Part shown: piece by piece, positions 24,881-32,433 of the stretch
Layout of the letters: the number at the start of each line of letters is the position of its first letter
Position numbering within the stretch: the first letter of the stretch is position 1
From: Emcibacter sp048269205
GTDB taxonomy: Bacteria > Pseudomonadota > Alphaproteobacteria > Sphingomonadales > Emcibacteraceae
DNA: 64,000 nt
Direction: 5' to 3'
Assembly (NCBI RefSeq): GCF_048269205.1
Contig: NZ_JBLXJC010000001.1
Location: 1,302,001-1,366,000, forward strand
The notes under the pieces: generated by a model
What the model saw: the letters and a program-made list of their open reading frames with translations, nothing else
What the model was told of the DNA's origin: nothing
The model's database searches: none
Program-made: the position numbers and the translations under genes

Positions 24881-24908
24881 GTTGGAAGACCCAAAGTAAG
24901 AGAACTTT

Positions 24909-25361
24909 TTATATGGTTTTATTTAATGTCAGTGTGGTCGGTGTCTTGCTGCCTTTTGCAGATTGCATCTGCGCATTGGCGCCGTAGCCACTACTCTGCG
25001 AAGCCTGGCGGGCGACTTCTTCACCGATGGCCTTGATCATGCTTTCCGATATGGTTTTCAGGGCGTACAACGTGGACTTATGCTGTTTGAGTACATCTCT
25101 GAAAGTCTCGTTTTCCTTCTTGAACTGCCTGACGATTTCGCCATTGCCGGCGGCCTTGAAACCACCATTTCTGTTCAGTGCCTCCATGTGTTGCCGATAA
25201 CTGTCCATCAACCTGTTCTTGACTTCGTTGAGGGGCTGAATCTCGGCCGGCCGCTTGTCTTTCAACAGCGCTATTTCCTGACGGATGACGCTTGTGAGTT
25301 CCCTGGTGGTTTCAATCAGGGAGGATATGATGCTCTGGTTTGTCAATTGTGTCTCGGTCAT
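24909..25361 (-). CDS. FlgN-like flagellar export chaperone
   Basis: 150 residues from the ATG at 25361 (MTETQLTNQS); the frame is open upstream but would run far into flgJ. It is almost entirely helical, with an N-terminal helix pair containing LIETTRELTSVIRQEIALLK, a central NRLMDSYRQHMEALNRN and a polar tail. This fits the FlgN/FliT-like chaperones that escort hook-associated proteins. It lies 16 bases after flgJ in the flgI unit, where alphaproteobacteria commonly carry flgN. The sequence match is diffuse, so the call relies partly on position. Confidence 0.65.
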   Translation of the reverse strand: MTETQLTNQSIISSLIETTRELTSVIRQEIALLKDKRPAEIQPLNEVKNRLMDSYRQHMEALNRNGGFKAAGNGEIVRQFKKENETFRDVLKQHKSTLYALKTISESMIKAIGEEVARQASQSSGYGANAQMQSAKGSKTPTTLTLNKTI

Positions 25362-25377
25362 TGTTGGTTCCAGTCGG

Positions 25378-25695
25378 TTATTCCTGCCCGGCTTCCTGTG
25401 TCTTGAGAATTTCCCGGTAAACGGCATCGGACAGGCCAATGCCGCCATTTCTTGAAATACTGTTGGCAATCTGCTCGTTCAGAATACCCTTGTACATTTC
25501 CTCCGCATGTCCGCCGCCAAAGGGACCGTCGGTTTCCAGCCCAACGGAAAGGTTTTTCAGAATGTCGGCGAGGAAGATGGCTTCGAAATCATCGGCTACG
25601 GCCCGGGCTGCTCTTTGTTGCGCGGTTTTCGGGGCTTCAACATCCGGTCTGACGACACTTCTGGAGCCGGGAAGGGTGTAGATATTCGGTTCCAT
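25378..25695 (-). CDS. flgJ: Rod-binding protein, FlgJ N-terminal type
   Basis: 105 residues covering the rod-capping domain only: AVADDFEAIFLADILKNLS, then YKGILNEQIANSISRNGGIGL. The C-terminal muramidase domain of enterobacterial FlgJ is absent, as is usual in alphaproteobacteria. It assists rod assembly through the peptidoglycan. The start overlaps the end of flgI at 25695. Confidence 0.9.
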   Translation of the reverse strand: MEPNIYTLPGSRSVVRPDVEAPKTAQQRAARAVADDFEAIFLADILKNLSVGLETDGPFGGGHAEEMYKGILNEQIANSISRNGGIGLSDAVYREILKTQEAGQE

Positions 25696-26867
25696 TACAT
25701 CACCTCGATCTCGGCATGCAGGGCGCCGGATACCTTGAGGGCCTGGAGGATGGCGATCATGTCACGCGGGCCGATCCCCAATGCATTCAGTCCATCGACA
25801 AGATCCTGGAGGTTTACGCCCGGATTGAGCAGGGCAAGCTTTTTGCCTTCGCCGGTATCCACTTCAACCTCTGTTCTTGGTACAACTGCGGTCTGCCCGA
25901 CCTGGGCCAGCGGGCCCGGCTGAGAAACCTGGGGTGTTTCGGTTACCCGAATGGTCAGGTTGCCCTGGGCGATTGCGACTTCGCTGACGCGGACTTCATG
26001 CCCGATGACAATAATGCCCGATTTCTCGTCGATCACGACCCGGGCTTTCTGGTCCGGTGTGACATACAGCTGTTCAATATCCGTCATCAGGGAAACCATG
26101 TCTTTCTGGTAACCCAGAGGCTTCTGTACCTGGACAGTTGCTGGATCAAGAGGGTTGGCAATATTCATGCCCATTTCCTCGTTGATCACGGCAGCGATGC
26201 GACGTGCCGTCGTGAAGTCCGGAGTGCGAAGGGAAAGTGCCAGGGAATTCATATGCCCCATGCTGAAATTCAGTTCCCGTTCAATCAACGCGCCGTTGGG
26301 AATACGGCCTGAGGTGGGCACACCTGTAGTGATGGATTCCGCATCACCGCCTGCCGAAAAACCGGCAATCTGAAGTGACCCCTGGGCAACGGCATATACT
26401 TCGCCATCGGCACCCAGCAACGGCGTTACGATCAGGGTTCCGCCGCGCAGGTCGTCGGCGTCGCCGAGCGAACTAATGGACACATCAATGCGTGATCCCT
26501 TGCGGGCGAAGGGCGGCAGGCTCGCTGTCACCATGACGGCCGCCGTGTTGTCGGTTTTCATATTGGCGTCGCGAGTATTGACCCCGAGCCGTTCCAGCAT
26601 GGCAGTCAGGCTCTGTTGGGTGAAGGGGGCGTTGCGGAGAGAATCTCCTGTGCCGTTCAGGCCAACAACCAGGCCGTATCCGACCAGTTGGTTTTCCCGA
26701 ACGCCTTCCACAGACACAAGATCCTTGATCCTGGAAGCAGAGTGGGCCGGCAGAGCCGCCTGCAGGATCATGACAACCGACATCAGTCCTGCAAGCCATG
26801 TGATCCTGCTGGACTGTCCTTTTCTACCGGTTTGGCAAAACGCCTTGAAAATCTGTTCTGTTTTCAT
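25695..26867 (-). CDS. flgI: Flagellar P-ring protein FlgI
   Basis: 390 residues. A signal peptide with hydrophobic core around 24-40 ends near AHSASRIKD. The mature protein has VEGVRENQLVGYGLVVGLNGTGD and the repeated FlgI core with QQSLTAMLERLGVN, and is full length. It forms the periplasmic ring around the rod in peptidoglycan. It heads a unit with flgJ and a flgN-like gene, is divergent from fliX, and has a sigma-54 promoter 37 bases upstream. The flgI/fliX divergence is the same as in Caulobacter. Confidence 0.96.
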   Translation of the reverse strand: MKTEQIFKAFCQTGRKGQSSRITWLAGLMSVVMILQAALPAHSASRIKDLVSVEGVRENQLVGYGLVVGLNGTGDSLRNAPFTQQSLTAMLERLGVNTRDANMKTDNTAAVMVTASLPPFARKGSRIDVSISSLGDADDLRGGTLIVTPLLGADGEVYAVAQGSLQIAGFSAGGDAESITTGVPTSGRIPNGALIERELNFSMGHMNSLALSLRTPDFTTARRIAAVINEEMGMNIANPLDPATVQVQKPLGYQKDMVSLMTDIEQLYVTPDQKARVVIDEKSGIIVIGHEVRVSEVAIAQGNLTIRVTETPQVSQPGPLAQVGQTAVVPRTEVEVDTGEGKKLALLNPGVNLQDLVDGLNALGIGPRDMIAILQALKVSGALHAEIEVM

Positions 26868-26903
26868 CTTTTACCTGATCTACAAAATTGTTCAGGTTGT
26901 TAT

Positions 26904-26921
26904 AAGCAAAAGTCATGCCAG
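26904..26921 (-). promoter_or_regulatory. Sigma-54 promoter of flgI
   Basis: CTGGCATGACTTTTGCTT on the minus strand: TGGCATG at -24 and TTGCT at -12 with GG-N10-GC spacing, placed 37 bases before the flgI ATG. Confidence 0.82.
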
Positions 26922-27031
26922 AAATATTCTGTAAATCGATATGTGTAACCTACTGAAATTAAATAATAAAAAATTATGTAGTGTATGAGTGGGAAGAAGG
27001 GGCGCAAAAAATACCGGGCAAAGGGAAAGGC

Positions 27032-27043
27032 TTGCCGGGCAAT
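27032..27043. promoter_or_regulatory. Shared palindrome, candidate FlbD enhancer (flgI side)
   Basis: TTGCCGGGCAAT, 111 bases upstream of the flgI sigma-54 element; a related ACCGGGCAAA copy begins at 27013. An identical 12-mer occurs 73 bases upstream of the flgF sigma-54 element. The position fits a bacterial enhancer-binding protein; FlbD is the inferred reader. Confidence 0.5.
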
Positions 27044-27121
27044 TATTTATTATCTTCTGCTTTTACCCGGTTCCGCCATCTGGTATTCATAAGAAGGTAA
27101 GCAAATAGATGAGGAGCTTTC

Positions 27122-27538
27122 ATGGAAATCAAAGGTCCCGGCAAAATCTCCACCTCCGGCGTATCTTCTAAAAAGCGTAAAAAGGGCGTGGAAAAGGGCG
27201 CCTTTAACAAGGCGCTGGAAACCGATGAAACGACATCGGCAAGCAGCGTAAGTGGTACAGCGCCACTGACGGCAGTAACTTCCCTCCTTGCCCTGCAGGA
27301 AGCGGAAACCGCAACAGATGGCAGGTCAAGGGGGCTGATGCGGGCGGAAGATCTCGTCAAACACCTTGAAGCAATACAGAACGGCCTGCTTCTTGGGTAT
27401 GTTCCGATGCAGAAGCTGCGGGAAGTATCGTCCATTGTCGCACAGAAGAGGGATCAGGTTGATGATCCCGCCCTGAATGATCTTCTTGATGATATTGAAT
27501 TAAGGGTCAAAGTAGAGCTTGCCAAACTTGGGAAATAG
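27122..27538 (+). CDS. fliX: Class II flagellar assembly regulator FliX
   Basis: 138 residues. The N-terminal MEIKGPGKIS and the C-terminal block RAEDLVKHLEAIQNGLLLG followed by LREVSSIVAQ match FliX along its length; the middle is a linker rich in Ser and Thr. In Caulobacter FliX couples assembly of the early flagellar structure to the activity of FlbD, the activator of sigma-54 late genes. It is divergent from flgI, one of the sigma-54 genes it would control. A minus-strand frame over the same bases is a shadow. Confidence 0.9.
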   Translation: MEIKGPGKISTSGVSSKKRKKGVEKGAFNKALETDETTSASSVSGTAPLTAVTSLLALQEAETATDGRSRGLMRAEDLVKHLEAIQNGLLLGYVPMQKLREVSSIVAQKRDQVDDPALNDLLDDIELRVKVELAKLGK

Positions 27539-27702
27539 TACTTGCTGAAAAGCTAATGTCTGTCCCCTGGTAATATTGCTGTAACGATTATTTCTTACAC
27601 CATCAGATAATTATCCGGAATCGCTCAAAAGCCGCTTGAAAAGTGACATTGAGTTGAGTAGGTTGTGGTCGATTTAAAGTAAACCCATATCTGAGGTGAT
27701 CA

Positions 27703-28119
27703 ATGAGCGTAGAGTTGCCTAAAGGTTATGTTCCATCTCCTGACGAGGAATTCATGAACCCGACGCAGTTGGAGTATTTCCGCAAGAAGCTGATCGACTG
27801 GAAAGAAGATATTCTCCGTGATTCCAGAGAGACGCTGACTCATCTGCAGGAAGACAGTCTCAAGGAACCTGATATTGCGGACCGGGCGTCGTCTGAAACA
27901 GATTGGTCAGTCGAACTCCGCACCAGGGATCGTCAGCGCAAACTGATTTCCAAAATTGATGCTGCTCTGAACAGAATTGAGCAGGGCGAATACGGATATT
28001 GCGAGGTTACCGGCGAGCCCATTAGTCTGCAGCGGCTCGATGCGCGCCCGATTGCGACCATGACCCTGGAAGCCCAGGAAATGCACGAGAAATATGAGAA
28101 GGTACATCGGGACGATTGA
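27703..28119 (+). CDS. dksA: RNA polymerase-binding transcription factor DksA
   Basis: 138 residues. A long coiled-coil carries the tip Asp57-Ile-Ala-Asp60, the D-x2-D-x-A pattern that enters the RNA polymerase secondary channel with ppGpp. The C-terminal globular part keeps only Cys100 of the four zinc cysteines (YGYCEVTGEP, then no further Cys), which is typical of alphaproteobacterial DksA. GAGGTGA precedes the ATG. It stands alone with its own terminator, between fliX and the flgF-H unit. Confidence 0.93.
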   Translation: MSVELPKGYVPSPDEEFMNPTQLEYFRKKLIDWKEDILRDSRETLTHLQEDSLKEPDIADRASSETDWSVELRTRDRQRKLISKIDAALNRIEQGEYGYCEVTGEPISLQRLDARPIATMTLEAQEMHEKYEKVHRDD

Positions 28120-28145
28120 GAACACCGATATACTGTTGGAATGTA

Positions 28146-28179
28146 AAAGGGCCGCTCCATTCTGGGGCGGCCCTTTTTT
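28146..28179 (+). terminator. Intrinsic terminator of dksA
   Basis: 14-base stem (AAAGGGCCGCTCCA / TGGGGCGGCCCTTT, one G-U) with a 3-base loop, followed by T's. Confidence 0.9.
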
Positions 28180-28234
28180 GGGAATCATACTGTAGAAGAC
28201 ACAGCAGATACAAATATGGTTTTACCGGGTTCCT

Positions 28235-28996
28235 CTAGAAGGGGAACAGAATGTCAAAAAGCTGACTGCCGTAGCGTGGCTGTTGGACATCGGTGATCTG
28301 GCCGCGACCGCCATAGGAAATTCTCGCTTCGGCGATTTGAGTGTGCTCAATGGTATTGGTTGAACTGATATCTTCCGGCCGGATAGCGCCCATGATTGTC
28401 AACTCGCGCACCTCATAGTTCACACGAACTTCCTGACGTCCCTGGATGATCAGGTTGCCGTTCGGGAGAACCTGCGTGACAACGGCTGCAACAGTCAGGC
28501 TGATTGCCTCTTTGCGGTCCACGGAACCCGATCCGCTGTTGGAAGTAGTGCTGCCCATGTCAACCAGGCTCGACGGATTGACCTCCGAGGGTAAAATGGC
28601 GTCCAGATGTGACTCAAGGCCCAGGAAATTCGACAAGCCGGCATCTTCTGAACTCGACCTGCTCCGGGTTGTCTTGTTGTCGATGCTTGCTTCGTCGTTG
28701 ATGGTGATGTTGACCGTCAGGATGTCTCCCACCATGCTGGCTCTCTGGTCTTTGAAGAACATTTTATTGCCGGTTTTCCAGAGCGAATTGCTGTTGTGTC
28801 TTACGTCCTGCGATGCCGGGCTGGTGGCATAGACGACGGCCTGTCTGTCCGGAGCCCGGTTCTGGGGGATGACCGAGTCAGCATCGATAGGGGCCAAATC
28901 GGGCGCTTTGCCGATATTGGATATCCGGTCAAAGGTGCTGCAGCCAGAAACGGACAAGGCGCAAACAGCAAATAATATATTTCTTGCATAGATCAT
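28235..28996 (-). CDS. flgH: Flagellar L-ring lipoprotein FlgH
   Basis: 253 residues. The N-terminus is a lipoprotein signal with lipobox LSVSGC (Cys19). Family markers are SLWKTGNKMFFKDQRASMVGD, then GVVTQVLPNGNLIIQG-like (here AVVTQVLPNGNLIIQGRQE) and a C-terminal YGGRGQITDVQQPRYGSQ. FlgH builds the outer-membrane ring. It is the last gene of flgF-flgG-flgA-flgH, 16 bases after flgA. It is longer than enterobacterial FlgH (232) because of the extended N-terminal linker. Confidence 0.95.
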   Translation of the reverse strand: MIYARNILFAVCALSVSGCSTFDRISNIGKAPDLAPIDADSVIPQNRAPDRQAVVYATSPASQDVRHNSNSLWKTGNKMFFKDQRASMVGDILTVNITINDEASIDNKTTRSRSSSEDAGLSNFLGLESHLDAILPSEVNPSSLVDMGSTTSNSGSGSVDRKEAISLTVAAVVTQVLPNGNLIIQGRQEVRVNYEVRELTIMGAIRPEDISSTNTIEHTQIAEARISYGGRGQITDVQQPRYGSQLFDILFPF

Positions 28997-29012
28997 GATG
29001 GGTAATCCTTTC

Positions 29013-29984
29013 CTAGTTCGCGGCCAGGTTCATGCCGGCGGACATAACGGTTACTTCGCCGGGGCCTGTCACCAGGGCTTCCATTGTTTTGAGTGAGGCT
29101 GCGTTCATCACCCGGATCACGTCGCCGACACCACCGTTTTCCATTGCCTTGCCGACAACAGTTAATGTCATTCTTGACGTTTCATAGGTTATACTGACGG
29201 GTTTTCCGCGATGAATGATTTCGGGTCGTTTCAGGTCGGCAAGCCGAACCGGGGCTTCTGCTTTCAGAGGACGTCTGACAGTCATACCAAGAAGCTGTTC
29301 CTGGCTCCTGCCAATATTTTTGCTGACGCTGTAGACCGGAACTGCAATCCATTTGATATCTCTTTTGCCAATGATTGTACCGGGGGTGATAGATTTGCTC
29401 AGGGCAGGGACATAGGCTACTTCCGTAAGTTTTCCGGTTATGGACGCAGACAGTCTTTTTCCCGCACCTGTGGGGTAGTTGACTGTTGCTGCAAACTTGC
29501 CGCTTCGCTTGTCCAGGTCAAACATGGCGACCTCAATCTCCTCTATACCGGAATCAATCGGGACGACAATCTGCTGGTTGGCGCCGTAAAGGCTGATGGT
29601 ACGCTCCCGGCCATCGTTGACGTGAAGCTTCGCCTCTTCATTGAGCAGGGTGACCAGGTCCCGGCGACTGATTTCCTTACCCACACGATAGATCGCAACC
29701 TGTTTTACCGCCCGGCTGTTGCGCCAGTAAATACCATGCTGGCGGGTGAGCTGTGCTAGATAGGAGGCCGAGATGTATGTTCTTTTGCCGGGGGCCGGAG
29801 CATCCATTACCTGCAGGTCATGATTGTCTTCAAGATCGTCAAAAAGATCGCCAAGTGTGACCACTTCATTTTCCACCCGGGCTTCCTTTTTCAGGTCGGC
29901 AATTGCCGCTGAAGAAAATTGTCCACCGGAAAGCCAGATCAGGAAACTAGCCATTATGGCGATAACATATTTCATTCTAAACAT
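29013..29984 (-). CDS. flgA: P-ring assembly chaperone FlgA
   Basis: 323 residues, with a signal peptide (hydrophobic core about 6-20, cleavage near SSAAIA). The N-terminal 130 residues are a predicted SAF-like region with VVTLGDLFDDL, and the C-terminal half has the FlgA signature GTIIGKRDIKW then LLGMTVRRPLKA and MTLTVVGKAMENG. It aids assembly of FlgI in the periplasm. It lies between flgG and flgH, within 10-16 bases of each. Confidence 0.92.
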   Translation of the reverse strand: MFRMKYVIAIMASFLIWLSGGQFSSAAIADLKKEARVENEVVTLGDLFDDLEDNHDLQVMDAPAPGKRTYISASYLAQLTRQHGIYWRNSRAVKQVAIYRVGKEISRRDLVTLLNEEAKLHVNDGRERTISLYGANQQIVVPIDSGIEEIEVAMFDLDKRSGKFAATVNYPTGAGKRLSASITGKLTEVAYVPALSKSITPGTIIGKRDIKWIAVPVYSVSKNIGRSQEQLLGMTVRRPLKAEAPVRLADLKRPEIIHRGKPVSITYETSRMTLTVVGKAMENGGVGDVIRVMNAASLKTMEALVTGPGEVTVMSAGMNLAAN

Positions 29985-29994
29985 GTTTCGTTCC

Positions 29995-30780
29995 TTATCT
30001 CAGGTTAGAAGTGACGCTCATCATTTCGTCGGCAGTGCTGATCACCTTTGAATTCATTTCATAGGCCCGCTGAGCCGTAATCAAAGAGGTGATTTCTGCA
30101 ACCGAGTTCACGTTGGCAGTTTCAAGAAAACCCTGAACAATGGAGCCATAACCGTCCGTGTTTGGACTACCCACAGTCTGTGCGCCGGAGGCCGGTGTTT
30201 CCAGAAACAGGTTCTGGCCAATAGCTTCCAGGCCGGCAGGGTTGGGGAATATAACCAATTCGAACTGCCCAACCACCTGAGGGTCAATCTGGCCGTCAAG
30301 CTTGACGGAGACCTCGCCCTGCTCATTGACGGAAATGTCCGTCGCTTCCTGTGGAATATTGATTCCTGGGGCGACCGTGTAGCCCTCCGGCGTTACCATT
30401 TCGCCAGTTGGGCTCAACTGGAACGATCCTGCGCGGGTAAAGGCGTCCTGCCCATTCGGCAGAACAATCCGGAAATAACCGGCCCCGTTAATGGCCAGAT
30501 CAAGGGGGGTATTGGTGTTCACCAGTTCGCCCTGTTCCGTGATCCTGTAAACGCCGCCGGCCTTCACGCCGACACCGATCTGAATACCGGACGGAACGAT
30601 CGTGCCGGTATCCGAAGAGGCGGCGCCCACGCGTTCGATATTCTGATACAGCAGATCCTGGAATTCGGCGCGCTGCCGTTTGAACCCGGTGGTATTCATA
30701 TTGGCAATGTTGTTGGAAATAACTTCCACATTCAACTGCTGGGCCAACATGCCGGTTGCTGCAATACTAAGTGCTTTCAT
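29995..30780 (-). CDS. flgG: Flagellar distal rod protein FlgG
   Basis: 261 residues, exactly the usual FlgG length. N-terminal MKALSIAATGMLAQQLNVEV with ISNNIANMNTTGFKR is the rod/hook signature, and the C-terminus AEITSLITAQRAYEMNSKVI is the FlgG/FlgE closing helix. It forms the distal rod through the periplasm. It is second in the sigma-54-driven flgF unit and has 23 bases to flgF. Confidence 0.97.
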   Translation of the reverse strand: MKALSIAATGMLAQQLNVEVISNNIANMNTTGFKRQRAEFQDLLYQNIERVGAASSDTGTIVPSGIQIGVGVKAGGVYRITEQGELVNTNTPLDLAINGAGYFRIVLPNGQDAFTRAGSFQLSPTGEMVTPEGYTVAPGINIPQEATDISVNEQGEVSVKLDGQIDPQVVGQFELVIFPNPAGLEAIGQNLFLETPASGAQTVGSPNTDGYGSIVQGFLETANVNSVAEITSLITAQRAYEMNSKVISTADEMMSVTSNLR

Positions 30781-30803
30781 GGTTCTATCCTAATCCTTGC
30801 CGC

Positions 30804-31550
30804 CTAGCTCAGTCGGGCCAGTCTGTTGATGGCCTGATCCTCGATCTTATGAGTGTCTTCCATCATCTTGGCCATGGACGTATAGGCTCGGCTGATTTCA
30901 ATCATCTTGGTGATTTCGACTATCGGTTCCACATTGGAACTCTCGGCCACGCCCTGGATGATTGAATAGTTTTCTGCAGCGATGGGTTGCTGCTCGGTAT
31001 TGAAGAGATTGTCCCCGATTTTGTTAAGCTGGGAAGTGTCGGCAAAGGTAACGACGCCAAGTTTGCCCAGCGTGCCCCGGTCCTTCGACCAGATCGTGCC
31101 GTCGGTTGCAATCTCCACTCCGGTAAAGTTGGTCGGAATGGGAAACTGGATCGGATTGTCATCGGCATCCAGAATGGGCTGGCCGGTTGAGACAACCAGT
31201 GTGCCATCATCTGCGAGCGCCAGGTGTCCATTCCGGGTATAGGCAATCTCGCCATTTTCGCGTCTGACCTTGAACAGGCCGTCACCGCTCAGGCCAATAT
31301 CGAATGGGTTGCCCGTAGTGTCATAGTTTCCATCGGTCATCTTGCGGGAGATCCCGTAATCCTGAACGAAGGCAACCTGTTTCAGTGATTTCGGCATATC
31401 GCCGTCGATTTCGTCAATATATTCCTTGAACATGACCGATTCCCGCTTGAAAGCAGTGGTGTTCATGTTCGCAATGTTATTGGCTATAATATCCATCTGT
31501 CGCCGCATGGCGACCTGATGTGAAAGTGCTACGTAAATATTTGTATCCAT
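30804..31550 (-). CDS. flgF: Flagellar proximal rod protein FlgF
   Basis: 248 residues. DTNIYVALSHQVAMRRQMD then IIANNIANMNTTAFKRE give the rod-protein N-terminus, and IVEITKMIEISRAYTSMAKM the C-terminus. FlgF is a proximal rod component just below FlgG. It heads the flgF-flgG-flgA-flgH unit and has a sigma-54 promoter 45 bases upstream. Divergent from fliL, as in Caulobacter. Confidence 0.96.
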   Translation of the reverse strand: MDTNIYVALSHQVAMRRQMDIIANNIANMNTTAFKRESVMFKEYIDEIDGDMPKSLKQVAFVQDYGISRKMTDGNYDTTGNPFDIGLSGDGLFKVRRENGEIAYTRNGHLALADDGTLVVSTGQPILDADDNPIQFPIPTNFTGVEIATDGTIWSKDRGTLGKLGVVTFADTSQLNKIGDNLFNTEQQPIAAENYSIIQGVAESSNVEPIVEITKMIEISRAYTSMAKMMEDTHKIEDQAINRLARLS

Positions 31551-31594
31551 CTTTATGGTCCTTCTGGCCAGTCAAATGTTCCCGCTGCTCTATA

Positions 31595-31610
31595 TGCATT
31601 TACCGTGCCA
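31595..31610 (-). promoter_or_regulatory. Sigma-54 promoter of the flgF unit
   Basis: TGGCACGGTAAATGCA on the minus strand with exact GG-N10-GC spacing, 45 bases before the flgF ATG. The -24 half TGGCACGG is identical to that of flagellin 2. Confidence 0.82.
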
Positions 31611-31682
31611 GAATTTAATATCTATAAAAAACAATGGGTTAATTAAGTATCATGTGAGACTTCTCATGGCGACCGGTAGGGA

Positions 31683-31694
31683 TTGCCGGGCAAT
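31683..31694. promoter_or_regulatory. Shared palindrome, candidate FlbD enhancer (flgF side)
   Basis: TTGCCGGGCAAT, identical to the 12-mer upstream of flgI, 73 bases upstream of the flgF sigma-54 element. Inferred enhancer site for FlbD. Confidence 0.5.
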
Positions 31695-31804
31695 CTTTTC
31701 CCGACGGGGAGGGAAAATGCCGATGGTTTCCATATTCCATTTAACAATGGAGCCTGTTATGTTAACCATAATCGGCCGACCGACTGCAGAGACAGGAGAC
31801 ATTC

Positions 31805-31821
31805 CTAACGAGTTATTAACC
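31805..31821. promoter_or_regulatory. CtrA-type box upstream of fliL
   Basis: CTAA-N7-TTAACC, one base off TTAA-N7-TTAACC, about 70 bases before the fliL ATG; a separate TTAACCAT half-site is 43 bases further up. In Caulobacter fliL-fliM is a CtrA-controlled class II operon. Confidence 0.6.
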
Positions 31822-31888
31822 AACAGGTTTTAGTTTCGACCTTTATGTAGATGCAACCCGGCAGGATTGAGTGGGATAGTTTGAACTT

Positions 31889-32428
31889 ATGAGCGAAGAA
31901 AACGGCGAAGAAAATATTGATGACCTGGCTGAAGGTCTCGAGCAGAAAAAATTCAGTGGCAAGAAGCTCGTACTGTTTGTCGTTTTGCCATTGCTGCTGT
32001 TGCTAATTGGTGGTGGTGTGGCCTTGATGTTTCTTGGTGGCGACGATCCGGAGGTTGCCGAAGGCGAGCATGGTGCCGAACAGGCCGAGCTGCATGAGGA
32101 AAACCCCGATGAGCCCACAGAGCTTCTTTTCCTGGACCTGGAGCCGCTGCTTGTGAATCTGAGCACGGCCGGCGGTAAGCCAAGCTATCTCAAGCTGACG
32201 ATTGCACTGGAAGTAGACAGACAGAGTTCTCTCGATGATCTGCAGGCCAAGCTGCCACGGGTGATCGATAACTTTCAGATTTATCTGAGGGAACTGCGGG
32301 TGGAAGATCTGAACGGTTCTGCCGGCATGTTCAGGCTCAAGGAAGAATTGTTGATCCGGGTGAACGAGGCTGTATACCCGACCCGGGTTCATGATGTGTT
32401 ATTCAAGGAAATACTTATTAACGGATAA
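31889..32428 (+). CDS. fliL: Flagellar basal body protein FliL
   Basis: 179 residues. An acidic cytoplasmic tail is followed by a transmembrane helix at about 27-49 (VLFVVLPLLLLLIGGG), then a periplasmic stomatin-like domain with LEPLLVNLSTAG and YLKLTIALEV, ending RVHDVLFKEILING. FliL surrounds the stator and supports motor torque. It heads the fliL-fliM-DUF6468-motE unit, 5 bases before fliM. Confidence 0.93.
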   Translation: MSEENGEENIDDLAEGLEQKKFSGKKLVLFVVLPLLLLLIGGGVALMFLGGDDPEVAEGEHGAEQAELHEENPDEPTELLFLDLEPLLVNLSTAGGKPSYLKLTIALEVDRQSSLDDLQAKLPRVIDNFQIYLRELRVEDLNGSAGMFRLKEELLIRVNEAVYPTRVHDVLFKEILING

Positions 32429-32433
32429 CATGG

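Larger units (their letters stand above)
24574..24908. other. Regulatory gap upstream of flagellin 2 (335 bases, no gene)
   Basis: Contains, from left to right, the flagellin 2 leader, its sigma-54 promoter, an AT-rich stretch, four short inverted repeats between 24745 and 24828 (one followed by a T6 run on the plus strand), and the terminator of the flgI unit. No convincing protein-coding frame was seen. Confidence 0.6.
31551..31888. other. Divergent control region between flgF and fliL (338 bases, no gene)
   Basis: Holds the flgF sigma-54 promoter (31595-31610), a TTGCCGGGCAAT palindrome (31683-31694), a 7-base inverted repeat TTTTCCC/GGGAAAA (31696-31717), a CtrA half-site TTAACCAT (31762-31769) and a CtrA-type box (31805-31821). 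A 92-codon plus-strand frame crosses all of these and is not credible. Confidence 0.7.

Noticed and set aside
27043..27435. 130-codon minus-strand frame over fliX
   Set aside because: FliX on the plus strand matches its family along the whole length; the minus frame is a shadow.
31555..31833. 92-codon plus-strand frame between flgF and fliL
   Set aside because: It runs through the sigma-54 promoter, the shared palindrome and the CtrA half-site, has no ribosome-binding site and looks like no protein.
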